Positions 45,186 through 56,584 of a DNA stretch of 64,000 nucleotides are shown here, in pieces. Numbering within the stretch: position 1 is the first letter of the stretch; each line of letters opens with the position of its first letter. Origin of the DNA: Reticulitermes speratus (taxonomy: Eukaryota > Arthropoda > Insecta > Blattodea > Rhinotermitidae); assembly GCA_021186555.1 (NCBI GenBank), contig JAJKFL010000005.1, positions 44,325,635-44,389,634 of the forward strand, written 5' to 3'. The position numbers and the translations under genes are program-made. Below the pieces are notes generated by a model. It had not been told where the DNA came from and made no database searches. It saw only the letters and a program-made list of their open reading frames with translations.

Positions 45186-45625
45186 CGGTTATTCATGGCA
45201 TTAGATATTTGAGTATTTTTCGAAAATCTGTCGAGAAAATCAAAATGTCATTAAACTATGACAAGAATTACAGGTACTTTATATGACGATGTATGTACGT
45301 TCTTGATAGTATCTCGCTGAATTCGTATTAGAAACGAAATGTTTCAGACAAAATTGTAGAGAAAAATAAAAACACGTTTTATTTTCAATACTTTTTTTTT
45401 TGTTTTCGGAAAATCGTTCCGTTTATGAGTAAGGCGGAAAAATATGGTAGAGCCGGACAGGCCGCGGATGACAATATAATACGGCGCACGTGCTTTGCAT
45501 GCTGGATAACTAAGGCTACAGAAACACACTCAGAATATGTAATACTTATTGCTTTTCCACGGCAACAATGGGTACGTGAACGCGCCTCAATATTACGTTT
45601 ATACTTACATTGTCTGTCTTGTAAA
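45186..45625 (+). repeat. Dispersed repeat R, copy 4 (5'-truncated)
   Basis: Starts inside the family near CGGTTATTCATGGCATTAGA, then TCGAAAATCTGTCGAGAAAA, TATCTCGCTGAATTCG, CCGTTTATGAGTAAGG, ACGGCGCACGTGC, ending TTACATTGTCTGTCTTGT. The GTCTGTC part is absent. Confidence 0.8.
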
Positions 45626-45814
45626 ATTTACAATCCTACTGCACAGACTTGTAGTGTTGCAAGCCCCATGTTGTTAATGTAGTATTTATATAGTAAAAGT
45701 ATTACTAATTTAAACCTAGTTTTTATTTCGAGGAAAACTAATTTTATAACGCATATTTTTTAACGACGCTGTTCGTAGATGGGAAGATATAGCGCGGAAG
45801 TGTAGAATGATTGC

Positions 45815-45955
45815 AGAATAATGAATTGGAAAGGGCGTGGAAGGAAGCGTTCGTGGCCTAATTTGAAGCTAGGCATTTGTCCGTCTTCGGGCCAAGATTT
45901 GAACCCGGCATTTCCCGAATATGAAGCAAAAGTCCTACCCACTCGAGGGCGATTT
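45815..45955 (-). repeat. SINE family E, antisense
   Basis: AATGAATTGGAAAGGGCGTG, GAAGGAAGCGTTCGTGGCC, GGGCCAAGATTTGAACCCGG (B-box complement) and AAAGTCCTACCCACTCGAGG (A-box side). The internal TACTGAGGAAA block is shortened. Confidence 0.75.
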
Positions 45956-46454
45956 TCGGACTTGGGGGGCCGAACTTTCTAATTCAACAATAAAATGCAA
46001 TTCTTCGCAGTCACATTCATATGCAGATTTGGTCACCCCTAATTCGCGATATTTATTATCACCTCTGTATCAGTGTCATCTGTTTATAGAGCTGCACAAT
46101 GTAAACATAGCTTGCCTCATCTACACTAATACGGGCGGAATGTTGGTGGGGAACAGTTGCATGGTACAGGGTGTACTTCTAAGATGTTAGGTTTCGTGAA
46201 AATCCATCAGTTAGTTTAAAAGTTACGCGCTTGCAGGTATGATGATGATGGTTTATATTGGTAGAAGCAACCTTGTTCAGCACAAGGGCCATTTCAAAAC
46301 CACAAAACACTATGCGGGACGCAAACCAGTTATTGACAGTAAATTTCTTATTTTTCAGAGGAAAATTTGCTTTAAATCAAGCGAGCAATTAATTATTGGT
46401 ATTATTGCAACAAAATTAATGTATTAATTAATTATAATTTCATTTCCGGGACTT

Positions 46455-46985
46455 TCATTATTAGGCGCTTTCGAAAAATTGCGAAAAGCGACTATTAGCA
46501 TCGTCTTGTGTGTGTGTCTGTCTGTCCGTCCGTCCGTCCGCGTGGAACAACTCGGCTCCCAATGAACGGATTTTCATGAAATTTGATTTGGGCATTTCAG
46601 GAAAATCAATTTTCATTAAAATCTAACAAGATTAGCAGGTACTTTACATGAAGACGTATGTACATTTATGACAGTATCTCGCTGAATTCTTCTTAGAATG
46701 AGAAATGTTTCAGAAAAAAAACTGTAGAGAAAGTCAAAACACACATTTTTTGTTCAAGAAAATGTTTCGAAAATGGAGCCGTTAATGAGATAATGTGGAA
46801 AAATATAGAGCCGGACAGGCCCCAGATGACAATATAATACGGCGCATGCGCTTTGCGTGCCGGTTGACTTAAGACAAGAATACAGACACGCTTTCAGAAT
46901 ATTTAATGCGTATTGCTTCCACAGTAACAATGGTTACGCGAACGCTCCTCCATTTTAAGCTTATACCTACATTGTCTGTTTAGTT
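46455..46985 (+). repeat. Dispersed repeat R, copy 5
   Basis: TTATTAGGCGCTTTCG, AAAAGCGACTATTAG, a GTGTGTCTGTCTGTCCGTCC tract, GGAACAACTCGGCTCCC, AGCAGGTACTTTACATG, TTAATGAGATAATGTGG, GGCGCATGCGCTTTGC, ending CTACATTGTCTGTTTAG. Confidence 0.82.
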
Positions 46986-47097
46986 TTCAAACAGTGAAAG
47001 AACGTTAATGAGCATGTTGCCAGTTTCCTCGTCACTGATAATTTTTTAAAGAAATATAGACAGTATTATTCCGCTAAATGTGACTGAAATGCGCGTG

Positions 47098-47131
<34 letters not shown>

Positions 47132-47743
47132 GTTATGAGTATTAGATCGTACTTTTTTTTAAAGTTCTTTCTTTATTTCTCTGTACAATTACATAGTCTG
47201 TTACACAGTAATCTAAATACAATTGTTCCTTTAACCAATTGCCATGACGCGTTGTTACAGAATTTCCTTCCATCCTGGTTATTTACTGGGATGCTCCAGC
47301 TCGTAATAGTAGTGAAAAGTGCCGAAGAAAAACACTACCTATTGAAATTAGATCATACTTAAAGCTGACCGAGTAACGGGGATATTTTTCTCACTCCTCC
47401 CACAGTATAGTTTGCAACATATGATGTTTGCCCATGCAATACGCACAAAGTGCGTTAAAATTTAAATATCGTTTTATAAATTTAACTGTGAATGCGACTT
47501 TCATCAGATTACTCAGAAAGTTGCCCTCAGTTCTGATGGAGGAATGCGTTAAAAAAGTCATGGGCCGCTTACATAACTACGGCGGGCCGCGGGTTGCTTA
47601 TCACTTGTTTATATCCTAGTGCATATAATCATAGGTCTGTATTGGTTAGAAGCAACGTAAAGTAAGTATGAAAGTTCATTTAAATAATATTTAAACATTT
47701 ATTTTTTACCTCACTGAAGACGCTGTCCACAAAACAAGACCAA
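46986..47743. other. Intergenic with an ATT microsatellite and a hAT-like end
   Basis: TTA units run at about 47099-47131. Near 47560-47600 CATGGGCCGC ... GGCGGGCCGCGGGTTG resembles a hAT (Charlie-type) 3' end, but the partner end is unclear. Confidence 0.45.
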
Positions 47744-47754
47744 TATTGATAAAT

Positions 47755-47786
<32 letters not shown>

Positions 47787-48173
47787 TGTGTTCAGCACAA
47801 CTGTTCAATTATTATAATACAGCTACATGTTTCGGTCCACTTATAGGACCATCATCAGGCTGTGAAATAAAAACTTTTAAACAAGGCAAATATGCATACG
47901 AGATATACAATTCTTTCTTTGTGAGATCTCATATATTACAAAACTTTTAGTTGATACAACAAAGTATAACAAATAAAAATTTTTGTAACATATTAGATCT
48001 CACACAGAAACAAATAAGTGTATGCCTTGTATGCATATTTGCCTTTTTCATAGTTTTTAGTTGAGAGCCTGGTGATGATCCTATATGTGGACCGAAACAT
48101 GTAGCTGTATTATAATAATTGAACAGTTGTGCTGAACACAATATATATATATGTGTGTGTGGTGTATTTATCA
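47744..48173. repeat. Foldback element F2, copy 3 (longest arms)
   Basis: Perfect 56-bp arms (47785-47840 and 48088-48143) containing CAGCTACATGTTTCGGTCCA. Symmetry continues outward through CA/TA microsatellites into TTGATAAATACAC, giving arms of about 90 nt. The 247-nt centre holds CATCATCAGGCTGTG, the stem block GGACCATCATCAGG and AGATCTCA repeats. Confidence 0.9.
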
Positions 48174-48716
48174 ATGTAGTTATGTTGAACGTAAAATCTA
48201 TATATTTGTCAATACTGGTAATATAACACAACGGCATGACAACCATAAAAAAAGACCAGCCAATTAATGCTGTGTAGGGAAATAATCGCTGTTTTTTTCT
48301 TCTTGGAGAATCATGTGAAACACATAACACATAATGTGTTGCCAGTGTTCACTGTTTTTTATGTTACAAGCGGGTGGTAGTATAGTGCCACTGAAATTTA
48401 AATGCATAACATTAAAAAACATTTATTACATTATTCCCACGCTGTGTAAGCTTCCTTATGTGTTTGGCGTGATTCTTACAATACACAGCAAGTATTTCCA
48501 TAAATAATAGCAACCCTATCTTTGGAAGGGAAACAGTGTATTCAGGGAGATTGGAACCGAGTTTTTAAATATTGTTTAAACAACATCGAAATCTAAATGC
48601 TTATAAAGTTTTAACACGTGTAATTGCTGCTGGCTCCAAAGCAATTTCAAGTGGCTGATTGCCATCGCTCTTTAACCTCAGTCCCAATGCTTCAAGGTCT
48701 GTCTGTATGGCACCAC
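48174..48716. other. Intergenic, nothing recognised
   Basis: AT-rich; no family or exon recognised. Confidence 0.35.
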
Positions 48717-48950
48717 ATTTTCCGTTTGCCGGGTTGATGACTTTAACCTGTAGATATTTGGTAGGACTCGTTGAAGGAGAGGTTCAGCCTATCGCAGTTC
48801 CTCTGCCTACACAGGACAACAGAGACACAGAAAAATGCAGACGTAAATATGTGCACCGACAGGGTTTCGAACTCACAGTCTCAGATTTGGGGGCTGTAGA
48901 AGACAGTACACGCCTTGGACCGCATGGTAACTGTGGTTGACAGATTACGA
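48717..48950 (-). repeat. tRNA-derived SINE, old, family A-related
   Basis: TTGGTAGGACTCGTTGAAGG, ACAGGGTTTCGAACTCACAG (B-box complement) and GCCTTGGACCGCATGG (complement of the CGGTCTAAGGC block). Strongly diverged, with no target duplication. Confidence 0.6.
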
Positions 48951-49187
48951 AGATAGTTACTTGAGATAGGCTACGTCTACTTCCTTATCCTTTCCAATTC
49001 GTAATCCGTGTGTAGTGCTGGCAAGTGATTTGCGGACACCCCTTGGCTGGCTGCTTGCCGACAAAGAAGGCCGTTGTTTGGTGGGGTGCACGCCACTGCG
49101 TCACTGAACGCAAATACACGCCTGAACGACGTCATGATTTTGTCTATATTGATACAGATCGCTTGCTGCATTACACTTTACACGGGT

Positions 49188-49350
49188 GGGCCGGTATAGC
49201 TCAGTCAACATAGTGCCTTGTCTACAGCCTAAAGGATCGCGATTTGATTCTTGGCGGGGGCAGAAATGTATCTTTATTCGCCACAGCGTCCGGACCAGTA
49301 GTGGGATCCACTGAAACTCGTATCTAATGGGTACAGCGCGCTGTATATGC
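49188..49350 (+). repeat. tRNA-derived SINE, family C-like, truncated
   Basis: GGGCCGGTATAGCTCAGTCA, GCGATTTGATTCTTGGCGGG (degraded B box) and GCGTCCGGACCAGTAG. Similar to the copy in the synaptobrevin intron. Confidence 0.6.
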
Positions 49351-49944
49351 GGGGCTGAAGCAGGTCCGTAACCAAGGGGGAGCAAGTGGGTGCAATGTAC
49401 CCACTACAAATCTGCACCCACTAGGAATTTGCAAAATATCAAAGACAGCCATGCGATCAGCCTGCTAAAAAAAGTGCGACACCGCACTATATCCACGTAT
49501 TGCCTCTGTTGAACCGTCGTGGTTGGAAACAACTCGTTTTCACAAATGTATGTATAGGCAAGATGTTTTGTGCAGTGTTATAGAAAGAATTATGTAATTA
49601 AAGTGTTGAATTTGTGGTCCTGACAAATGTGCTTTTTACGCTTATGCATACATAATATATACACGCAGTACATGTACAATGCAGCTTTATATACGCATAT
49701 AAACCTATGTACGTATAGGCACCCGCACTGGAAGCCGTTACACCCACTGTGTTCATGGTCTGGCTGCGGGTTTGGTGTGAAGCCGTCCACTCACCTCCAT
49801 CTAGCTCCGAAGGCAGGAATGGGTGGACTCTAGTCAAGTGTTCATATTAATGGCATTAATTAACGTTAATTAACCAAATGGACAACTAGCTGTTGCTATC
49901 ATGTTTTACCATATGGAAACAAGGCATTAATTTTTAGATGCTGG
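49351..49944. other. Intergenic with possible SINE debris
   Basis: GTAACCAAGGGGGAGCAAGT at 49370 may be a MITE end. TCCATCTAGCTCCGAAGGCA near 49797 resembles dispersed SINE-body sequence. Neither is secure. Confidence 0.3.
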
Positions 49945-50147
49945 TCGTTTTTTGCGCGTTCGAAACGAGAGGTAAAAATTATCCTATTAGCTTTGCTATA
50001 TCTGTGTTTCCCCCTGTTTGTAAACAACTCGAGATCGGCTAAATCGATTTTCATTAAACCTGATGTCGAGGAATTTTACTAAGGTTTGTCGACACATTTC
50101 AGTATCGGTTATGATCGGACAAACATAGCGGGCACTTTACATGAAGA
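49945..50147 (+). repeat. Dispersed repeat R, copy 6 (partial)
   Basis: TTTTTGCGCGTTCG, AAACAACTCGAGATCGGC, GATTTTCATTAAACCTGATG, GCGGGCACTTTACATGAAG. Interrupted at its right end by SINE C at 50161. Confidence 0.65.
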
Positions 50148-50160
50148 CCTACATGCGTTA

Positions 50161-50447
50161 CGGGCCGGGATAGCGTAGTCGGTATAGCGACTCGCTACGG
50201 GCTGGAGGGTCCGGGGATCGAATCTCGGTGGGGGCGAGATTTTCCGTACCCGTCCAGACCGGCCCTGGGTTCCACCCAGCCTCCTGTACAATGGGTACCG
50301 GGTCTCTTTCCCGGGGGTAAAGCGGCCGGGGCGTGGAGTTGACCACCCACCCCCCCATGTAGCGCCGAGGTTAAAGAAAGAGTAGAGCTATACCTCTACT
50401 CCCACTCTGGGCCTTCATGGCTTGTTCTAGGGTGAACTTTACCTTTA
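50161..50447 (+). mobile_element. SINE family C, full length
   Basis: Target duplication CCTACATGCGTT (50148-50159) and CCTACGTGCGTT (50448-50459). Head GGGCCGGGATAGCGTAGTCG, B box GGGGATCGAATCTCGG, body, end CTTTACCTTTACCT. Confidence 0.93.
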
Positions 50448-50459
50448 CCTACGTGCGTT

Positions 50460-51589
50460 TTTTAGGGCTTCTGAAGCGTGAAAATTCGTTTCATCCTGCG
50501 GCGGTGTCAAACGAGTGACCCTGGAGCTCGAAGTCTAGCAGTAGGCCAGACATTCAGTAGATTAGGTTACTTCTAACCTGTCCATTGTCTTACTGAAATC
50601 AACTGTTATACTGTACAAACATTATTATTGTCAGCGTTGCTGTGCCTCTGCAAGGTCTCCGTGCGTGTTCGCACTGTATACAGGATCATCCATGAGCACT
50701 TGACACTCGCTGTCGTATATGAAATCAGAAGTTAATCACCATGCACGACCGGATTAAGACATTTCTGGGCTCAATGAATACATAAATTTTGAAACCCTGA
50801 AAATGACAATGCTTATAGATCAATATAAGAATGTATATACAGAATAGATTTCACAAAAAATCTGCCTTTCCCCATGCAGCCACATAGATTACGAGCCGTA
50901 CACCGGCCCTGTCACCACGTTTACAAAAGCAGGATATTGCATTTAATTTTGAGCCAGTTTAGTGCAGTCCAAACTTGTTCTCTATTTGTCTATGTTTCAC
51001 TTTAATATTATTTTATCTGCATCGGGTTCGCCCAGTGAGGGTCTGCTGTTCAGGTTTTATTATTTCTTAATTGTCCGCCCGCGTTATCGAGTTCTCTGTA
51101 ATGCGACTCATCTGGAAGTCCTGGTTTCAATTATCGACCAGGAAAGCGACTTCGATAATTCCTCTAGACAAATGCACGATCCTTAGGCAGATGTATAGAG
51201 AACTAAACAAAATTACACGTTAGGTAGTTCCAAAATTTACGCTGTACATCTAATATAATTACAGTGATTAAATTACACAAGATGAGACATGTCCCTCATG
51301 TAACAGCAGTTTGTCGTAACCCACACAATTCATCAAACTGAGATGCCCGCAAACAAGCCTTCTGTCAAAATACTTTACCCACAAAAAAAATCCATCTCCT
51401 TATATTTTCGTAAAAAACATAACATGCTTATGTGTTGGTCTGTTAAGGATCTGTCAATTCTTTTCTGTTTCCTGTAAAATTGTGTATCGGTGGGTAACGA
51501 TAAATTGCTTTTTCGTGAGCGATGTGTTATATAGCACTGGCGGATTTGTTTTATTAAACGGCGCTATGAGTACCTGAGATTGGACAGGC
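50460..51589. other. Intergenic with one SINE-like head
   Basis: GCCCGCGTTATCGAGTTCTC and GGAAGTCCTGGTTTCAATTA at 51075-51140 look like a decayed tRNA-like head. Nothing else recognised. Confidence 0.4.
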
Positions 51590-51765
51590 CTGAATGATGG
51601 GATGGTTAGTGAATAGTGATGTGGAAGGAGGCGATCATAGCTTAATTTGAGGCTATTTCCAGTCAATTTCCTGGGGAGAGAAAAATCACGAAAACCGCAG
51701 TAAGATTAGCTGGTCCCTGGGTCGAAATTTGAATCGAGGACCCCAGAACACAAAGCATAAGGGCT
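51590..51765 (-). repeat. SINE family E, antisense
   Basis: GATGTGGAAGGAGGCGATCA, AATTTGAGGCTATTTCC, GGGTCGAAATTTGAATCGAG (B-box complement), ACACAAAGCATAAGGGC (head). Ends about 120 bp upstream of the candidate start exon. Confidence 0.7.
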
Positions 51766-51885
51766 GGATATGTACCGATGTTTACATGTTTATATATCAC
51801 CCGACGAATAAAACGTGTATTTGTTGAGGGATTTGATAGGTCGGTGTGGAGCGGCAGACACTGCTGCTGGCGCACAGTGTCTACC

Positions 51886-51927
51886 ATGGAGGGCTCTCTG
51901 TACGACACCAAGTACCAGACAGTGCAG
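51886..51927 (+). CDS. Candidate first coding exon, gene unidentified
   Basis: ATG in strong context (CTACCATGG) opens 14 codons reading MEGSLYDTKYQTVQ and ends at CAG|gtaatt, a good donor in phase 0. The preceding 60 bases (GTGTGGAGCGGCAGACACTG) are GC-richer than the surroundings, as a 5' UTR might be. TATATAT lies at 51790-51796, about 95 bp upstream. The frame is open upstream to 51778, so the ATG is chosen on context. I do not recognise the N-terminus and find no continuing exon before the window end, so a long first intron would be required. It may be chance. Confidence 0.35.
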
Positions 51928-52223
51928 GTAATTAGTGTGACGCCGTGTAGTCAGGTAAACAGGCAGAACAACATACTGCCTCCATTGTCAGGGTACAAGA
52001 GTTTAGCCTGTTGACTCTCTGACATTGATTGATTTAACACCGTAGAAATATTAACAGGACTTAAATATTCCAGGGTAGGATTTGTGAAGCTTTGGGTTCT
52101 ATGAAAGTAGGAAGTTCCTTCACCAGTTGGTCGAATATCAGCTATTTAAAGAAGACTGAACTTACTTGGCTTTTTTATTTTATTCATACCGTGCATATTC
52201 TTACAATCAAATCATCAACCAAC

Positions 52224-52620
52224 TTATGCACTTAATAAAATACATTCAGAAGCAATTATAAAATTCCTACATGTTTCGATACCGGGGTGCCATCATCAGG
52301 GAGATATTCAGAACAAAGGAGTGATAAAGCCAACAGCTAATCAGGCATTGTGTCTCCCTTCTAAAAATGGTTAAAGTCTTAAAATTCTAAAATATACAAA
52401 GTTAATAATCATAAAATTAAAAAGTAAATTTAAAGTTTTTAAAGTGAGCCGTTCCAGGTAGAAGTTTCCCAGTTGTTTTACACTCTGTGTGGTGCCTGTA
52501 TACGAATATCTGTCTCGATCTATTTGAGAGCGTGTGAAGTGTGTAGTGTCAGGCGGTGTGGTATGCTGAGTGAGTAGGAGTTTTATAATTGCTTCTGAAT
52601 GTATTTTATTAAGTGCATAA
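52224..52620. repeat. Foldback element F2, copy 4
   Basis: 47-bp arms (52224-52270 and 52574-52620) with one mismatch, including CAGAAGCAATTATAAAATTC. The left half continues into ACATGTTTCGATACC and GCCATCATCAGGGAG, the family hairpin. Confidence 0.88.
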
Positions 52621-53842
52621 GATGATGGATGTATTGATTACTTGTTTTTTTTAATTTTATCTCTCCAATTATGCTTAGTATTGCTAGTAGAGCTTTCAGA
52701 AATATTTCTCAACTGAATTTCTTTACAAATTTCTTCTTTCTGATGTCCTAACTACAAGACCAGCCCATCATAATCTCCTTGGTTTGATTATATAAAAGAC
52801 GTTAGATCAGATGTAAACGTTACCTGCTTGCCAGTGGGGGAAACTTCGGGATGTGGAACAAGACAGGGCCAGTAACGTATCCCGTGCAAAGAACCGATTT
52901 TAAAACTAAATTTGGCCTCGACGTCTTCCTGTAAGTACCTATATGTTGGTAAGTATTAACCATTGCCGTGCTAGTAGCGATATATGTCGTTAAGAATCAC
53001 CGGCCTATTCTGCTCTGACATAAGTGAAAATAACTTTTCTGCCATCTTGTGACAACTGTACACAACAATTCAAGGCGTTCCGACAGTAAGAATTTTTAGT
53101 TACCTGGATCTAAAAATAAGAACTGTTTCCTTGAAACAGACAAACAAAATATTGAATATTATTTAGACGAACTTTCTGCTTCAGAATGTTGTCAGATTGT
53201 ACTTGCTATACCTTTTCAGGGGGGTTTATTTCGAAAACAAATCTCATTATATTCTAAAACCGCTTAGTACCTGATATAAGAAACACAACTTCTTTGAAGA
53301 CGCATCCGTGTGAGTTTGCTCTTAGAATGTCCCACGCCTCCGGTCACGCTTACTGTAGTAAACAGCTCCGTCCCCTCTCTTATTCTGAGCACAGAATTGC
53401 CTGTAAAGAAAATATGTCGCTAATTCCAAGAATCGAGCACACACCTATCGGATAACAACCCGAGACCAGTGTTCTAACGCTCTTTTAGTCTGAGGTTAGC
53501 TTGACGTAATTGAAAAATTGTTAGACCCCCAACAAATTAAAATTACTTAAACGTGATTTTGAAATGTCTAAAAAACAATAATTTGTGACCGTTAATTGAT
53601 AATATCTGTGGAGTACTTTTCTATTAAGTTGTGTACTTGTAATTTAATGCGGCCTTCCAGGAATAAAATTAATTTAGAATCTTTTTTGTCGGCCCGTCTT
53701 CTGCTAGCCCCCCGAAAGCTGCTCCCCACTTCCGAAACCGCTGTGCTAAGCAACTGCTAGTTGCTGTACTTCGAGTCGTATTTCGAATGCGCGACATCAG
53801 CCTAAGGAACAAAAAATTGTCAATATTTTCCACATCCTTTAC
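52621..53842. other. Intergenic, nothing recognised
   Basis: No repeat family or exon recognised. Confidence 0.35.
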
Positions 53843-54071
53843 CGCCGAACAGCACTAGTGGGCCCGTCTTAGTCCCATCGCTCAATAGCATGTGTAACAA
53901 TCGATATCCTAGTAACCGGTGTACCTCGTATTGCAGTTTTACAAGCGCACCTTGCTGCAGCTCTTTAACCCAGTTTCGCGAATTCACTGCGCCTGGGGCT
54001 GTTTGCCTGAGAGGAATATGGAGTGAGGACTGCGGGATTTCTTTGTGCCTGCACTTTTCACGTACAAATTG
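53843..54071 (-). CDS. Coding-like exon or pseudogene ending at a P-loop-like run
   Basis: The minus strand has an open frame of about 105 codons with normal amino-acid composition: SSLHIPLRQTAPGAVNSRNW, VKELQQGALVKLQYEVHRLL, then GPLVLFGGKGCGKY and a stop. The run GGKGCGK resembles a Walker A motif (GxxGxGK[S/T]) with Tyr at the last position. As an exon it could run from after TTTAAGCTTCAG (start 54071) to the donor GGCG|gtaaag (end 53843), which would place the splice inside the motif. As a pseudogene it simply dies after the motif. The context suggests a STAND-type NTPase, but I cannot name the family. Confidence 0.25.
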
Positions 54072-54544
54072 CTGAAGCTTAAAATATCTTCTATGAATAT
54101 TAACTTCATGCATATGTTTGTTATCACATCCGTTCACTTATCTCAGCACGTAGTTATTACACATGTAAGAAGAGTAAACAAGTCAGGAAATGTTCGCAGA
54201 GAGTAATACTTCTGGCACCTTCGCTTTGTTCTTCTCATTAGATATTGAATTCCTGAATAGTTTAAACAATGAGTACTCGAACAGTCGCTATAAAGGTTGC
54301 TCTGGGTCGTAGGTTTTTGAGTTTCCGTTAATCATCACCGAGATGTCGATATTCGACGTTTACAATTGATCATGCCGGACGCCGAACTATTTCTTCAGCC
54401 TCATATCGTGCGTCACAGAGAACGCGGTCTGTCTACGGAAACTGTTTCTTCGGCCTCAGCGCGTACCGCACAAAAGAATGCCGTCTATCTCAGTTATAAG
54501 GATTAGTCACGGCGTGGGGTCATAAACGTATGTAAGCCTTCATC
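54072..54544. other. Intergenic, nothing recognised
   Basis: No repeat family or exon recognised. Confidence 0.3.
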
Positions 54545-54735
54545 TAAAGTGTCTTTTGTTTGTCCGATTTTAACCAGAATCAGAATATGTCAACAGATTT
54601 CATTAAAAATCACAAATATGAAATTTCACGAAATTTTCCCTGTGGTAATCGCTCTGATCCTTGCCGATGGACAGAGAGAAATGACGAAGCTAATAATCGC
54701 GTTTCGCAACTGCGTGAGAATCGCCAAAAATTCGT
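54545..54735 (-). repeat. Dispersed repeat R, copy 7 (partial, inverted)
   Basis: The complement reads GCGAAACGCGATTATTAGCT, TCGTCATTTCTCTCTGTCC, TTCGTGAAATTTCATATTTG: the 5' third of repeat R in minus orientation. Confidence 0.7.
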
Positions 54736-55613
54736 TGATACCCTTTATTTTTGTACTTTTATATGTAACTATATTCATACATAATTAACAAAGTATATGA
54801 AAATGTGTTTCTAATTTGGCCATTTTAGACAAAATACGGTATGCCAGGCGGAATAAATTTGAAATGCTGACTCGCGAACAAAATAGTTTGGGAATCGCTG
54901 CTGCATGACAAGTGAACGGTTTCCAATGTATCTGCGTATGTAAGAACGCCTGATAATTCTATATTGGACCCGTTTCCTGAAATTCCCCGGTTCAGTCACA
55001 GGACTGTCCGACTTGAGATATGTTGGACAAAGAGGCCCTGTGGCAGAAATTTCTGCTAGTATTTCTGTTTTGTCCTGCCACATATTATTGTACTTGTATG
55101 TCATCAGGTGTGGTAAAACGGCCGCAATACCAACGATCCAGTCTCACCCTCTGCTACAACTAAGTAGAAAAATTGGCAGTGATTTACGCGAATATTTTAA
55201 TGAATATCGACTCGACACCAAACGTGACATTCCGAGACAGCGACTGTGAGATACTGAACAGTTGGTAGCAATATGTTTTGTGCTTCACATCCAGGAGACG
55301 TGGAGACCGGGTTACAGGAGGGGGTTCGTTGTTTTCCACGCTATTTCCATTTAGGTCTTGGACCAGCGTCTTTCGAAATTTATCCCACCTTTTGACGATA
55401 TAGACCGTGCACTTGAAAGACTGTCGTCCAGTAAGCCAATATTCAGTGATCGTCTTATAAACAAAGCTGAAACAAGGCGTAGAGAGGATGATAATATTAA
55501 TACGGATGCTAAATAGATATGATATGTGGGCGAGGGATGGATTCATCTAACTGAGATTATGGTCAAGTGACAGGCTGTTGTGAACAAGGGAATGGATCTT
55601 CGGATTCCATAAA
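54736..55613. other. Intergenic, nothing recognised
   Basis: A 120-codon minus frame (55184-55546) has no family signature. GACGTGGAGACCGGG near 55298 is the only GC-richer patch. Confidence 0.3.
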
Positions 55614-55900
55614 GGTATGGAATATATTGAGTAGCTGAGTGACTGTGCTCAGTAAGCGAGAGCAGGTTCGAATCATGGCAGGTGTAATAGATTTTCTTTT
55701 CTCCAAAACCGTCCACACCGCTCTGGGGCCCACCCAGCCTCCTATTTAATGGCTATAGGTGTTTCTTTTCCGGGCGGGAAAGCGACCGGAGCGTGAAGTT
55801 GACCACTCATCTCAATTTAGCGCCGAGGTTAAGAATGAGTGGAGATATAGCCGTACTCCTTCAATACGCCTTAATGGCAGGTACACGGACACCTTTGCCT
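55614..55900 (+). repeat. SINE family C, divergent
   Basis: GCAGGTTCGAATCATGGCAG (B box), CCGCTCTGGGGCCCACCCAG, CCTCCTATTTAATGGC, AAGTTGACCACTCATCTC, end CCTTTGCCTTTGCCTTTG. The A-box side is poorly conserved. Confidence 0.8.
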
Positions 55901-55990
55901 TTGCCTTTGAGACGAGGGAGACCTAGTGGTGGTTCAGTTGGCGATTTCCAAATAACACGATGAAACACGAAAGTGGAAGGTCGTACACAG

Positions 55991-56280
55991 CAGTGCCGAC
56001 TAGAAGGGGTGAAGCCGGTACAAATTAGTGGGGCCCGGTGGTCCGGAAGGTGGCCCGGGCCCTGACTATGCTGAGTATGTTTTTGTCTGTCTCTGTAGTA
56101 TCATTATTTGTCGATTGTACAAATTAACGCTTTCAGACCAAGTCTCAGTCACTCTGCAACTGAGAATCAGTCTTTTAGATTTAGTGTAAAGATTTTTAGC
56201 TGGTCCGCCCTTGCTGGAAGAGGGGGGGGGGGGGGCCGAAAAAATTTTTCACCGGGCCGCGAACCTCCTCGGCGGCCCTG
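55991..56280 (+). mobile_element. hAT MITE with 8-bp target duplication
   Basis: GTACACAG (55983-55990) and ATACACAG (56281-56288) flank a 290-bp element with termini CAGTGCCGACTAGAAGGGG and (complement) CAGGGCCGCCGAGGAGGTTC. Contains CGGGCCCTGACTATGC and a 14-base G run at 56222. An 8-bp duplication and CAG(T/G)GCCG ends identify the hAT superfamily. No coding capacity. Confidence 0.85.
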
Positions 56281-56363
56281 ATACACAGTAGGGTGTAGGT
56301 CAGTGCAGCCAAGCTCTTTCACAGCAGGACTGTAAGCAAGTAGAGAGATGGACGGAACTCTTA

Positions 56364-56492
56364 TCTTTTTTTTTCCTATGACTCAACAGCCCCTAGGGGG
56401 CATAGGCCTCCTCATTTTTCGAGGCTTCGTGATCGCACTTTAGACACACTACACTCGGTAGGACTACTCTGGACGAGTGACCAGCCCGTCGC
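56364..56492 (-). mobile_element. SINE family A, 5'-truncated, with target duplication
   Basis: AACTCTTA at 56356-56363 and 56493-56500. Poly(T), CAACAGCCCCTAGGGGGC, ACTCGGTAGGACTACTCTGG, CCAGCCCGTCGC. The tRNA-like head is absent, yet flanking duplications are intact, showing insertion of an incomplete reverse transcript. Confidence 0.88.
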
Positions 56493-56584
56493 AACTCTTA
56501 CCTTGCTTTTCGCTAAATATCTTTTTATGGTCTATTGAAGGACACTACCAACGTCTCAGATTATAGCATCGACTGGCAGGGTGG

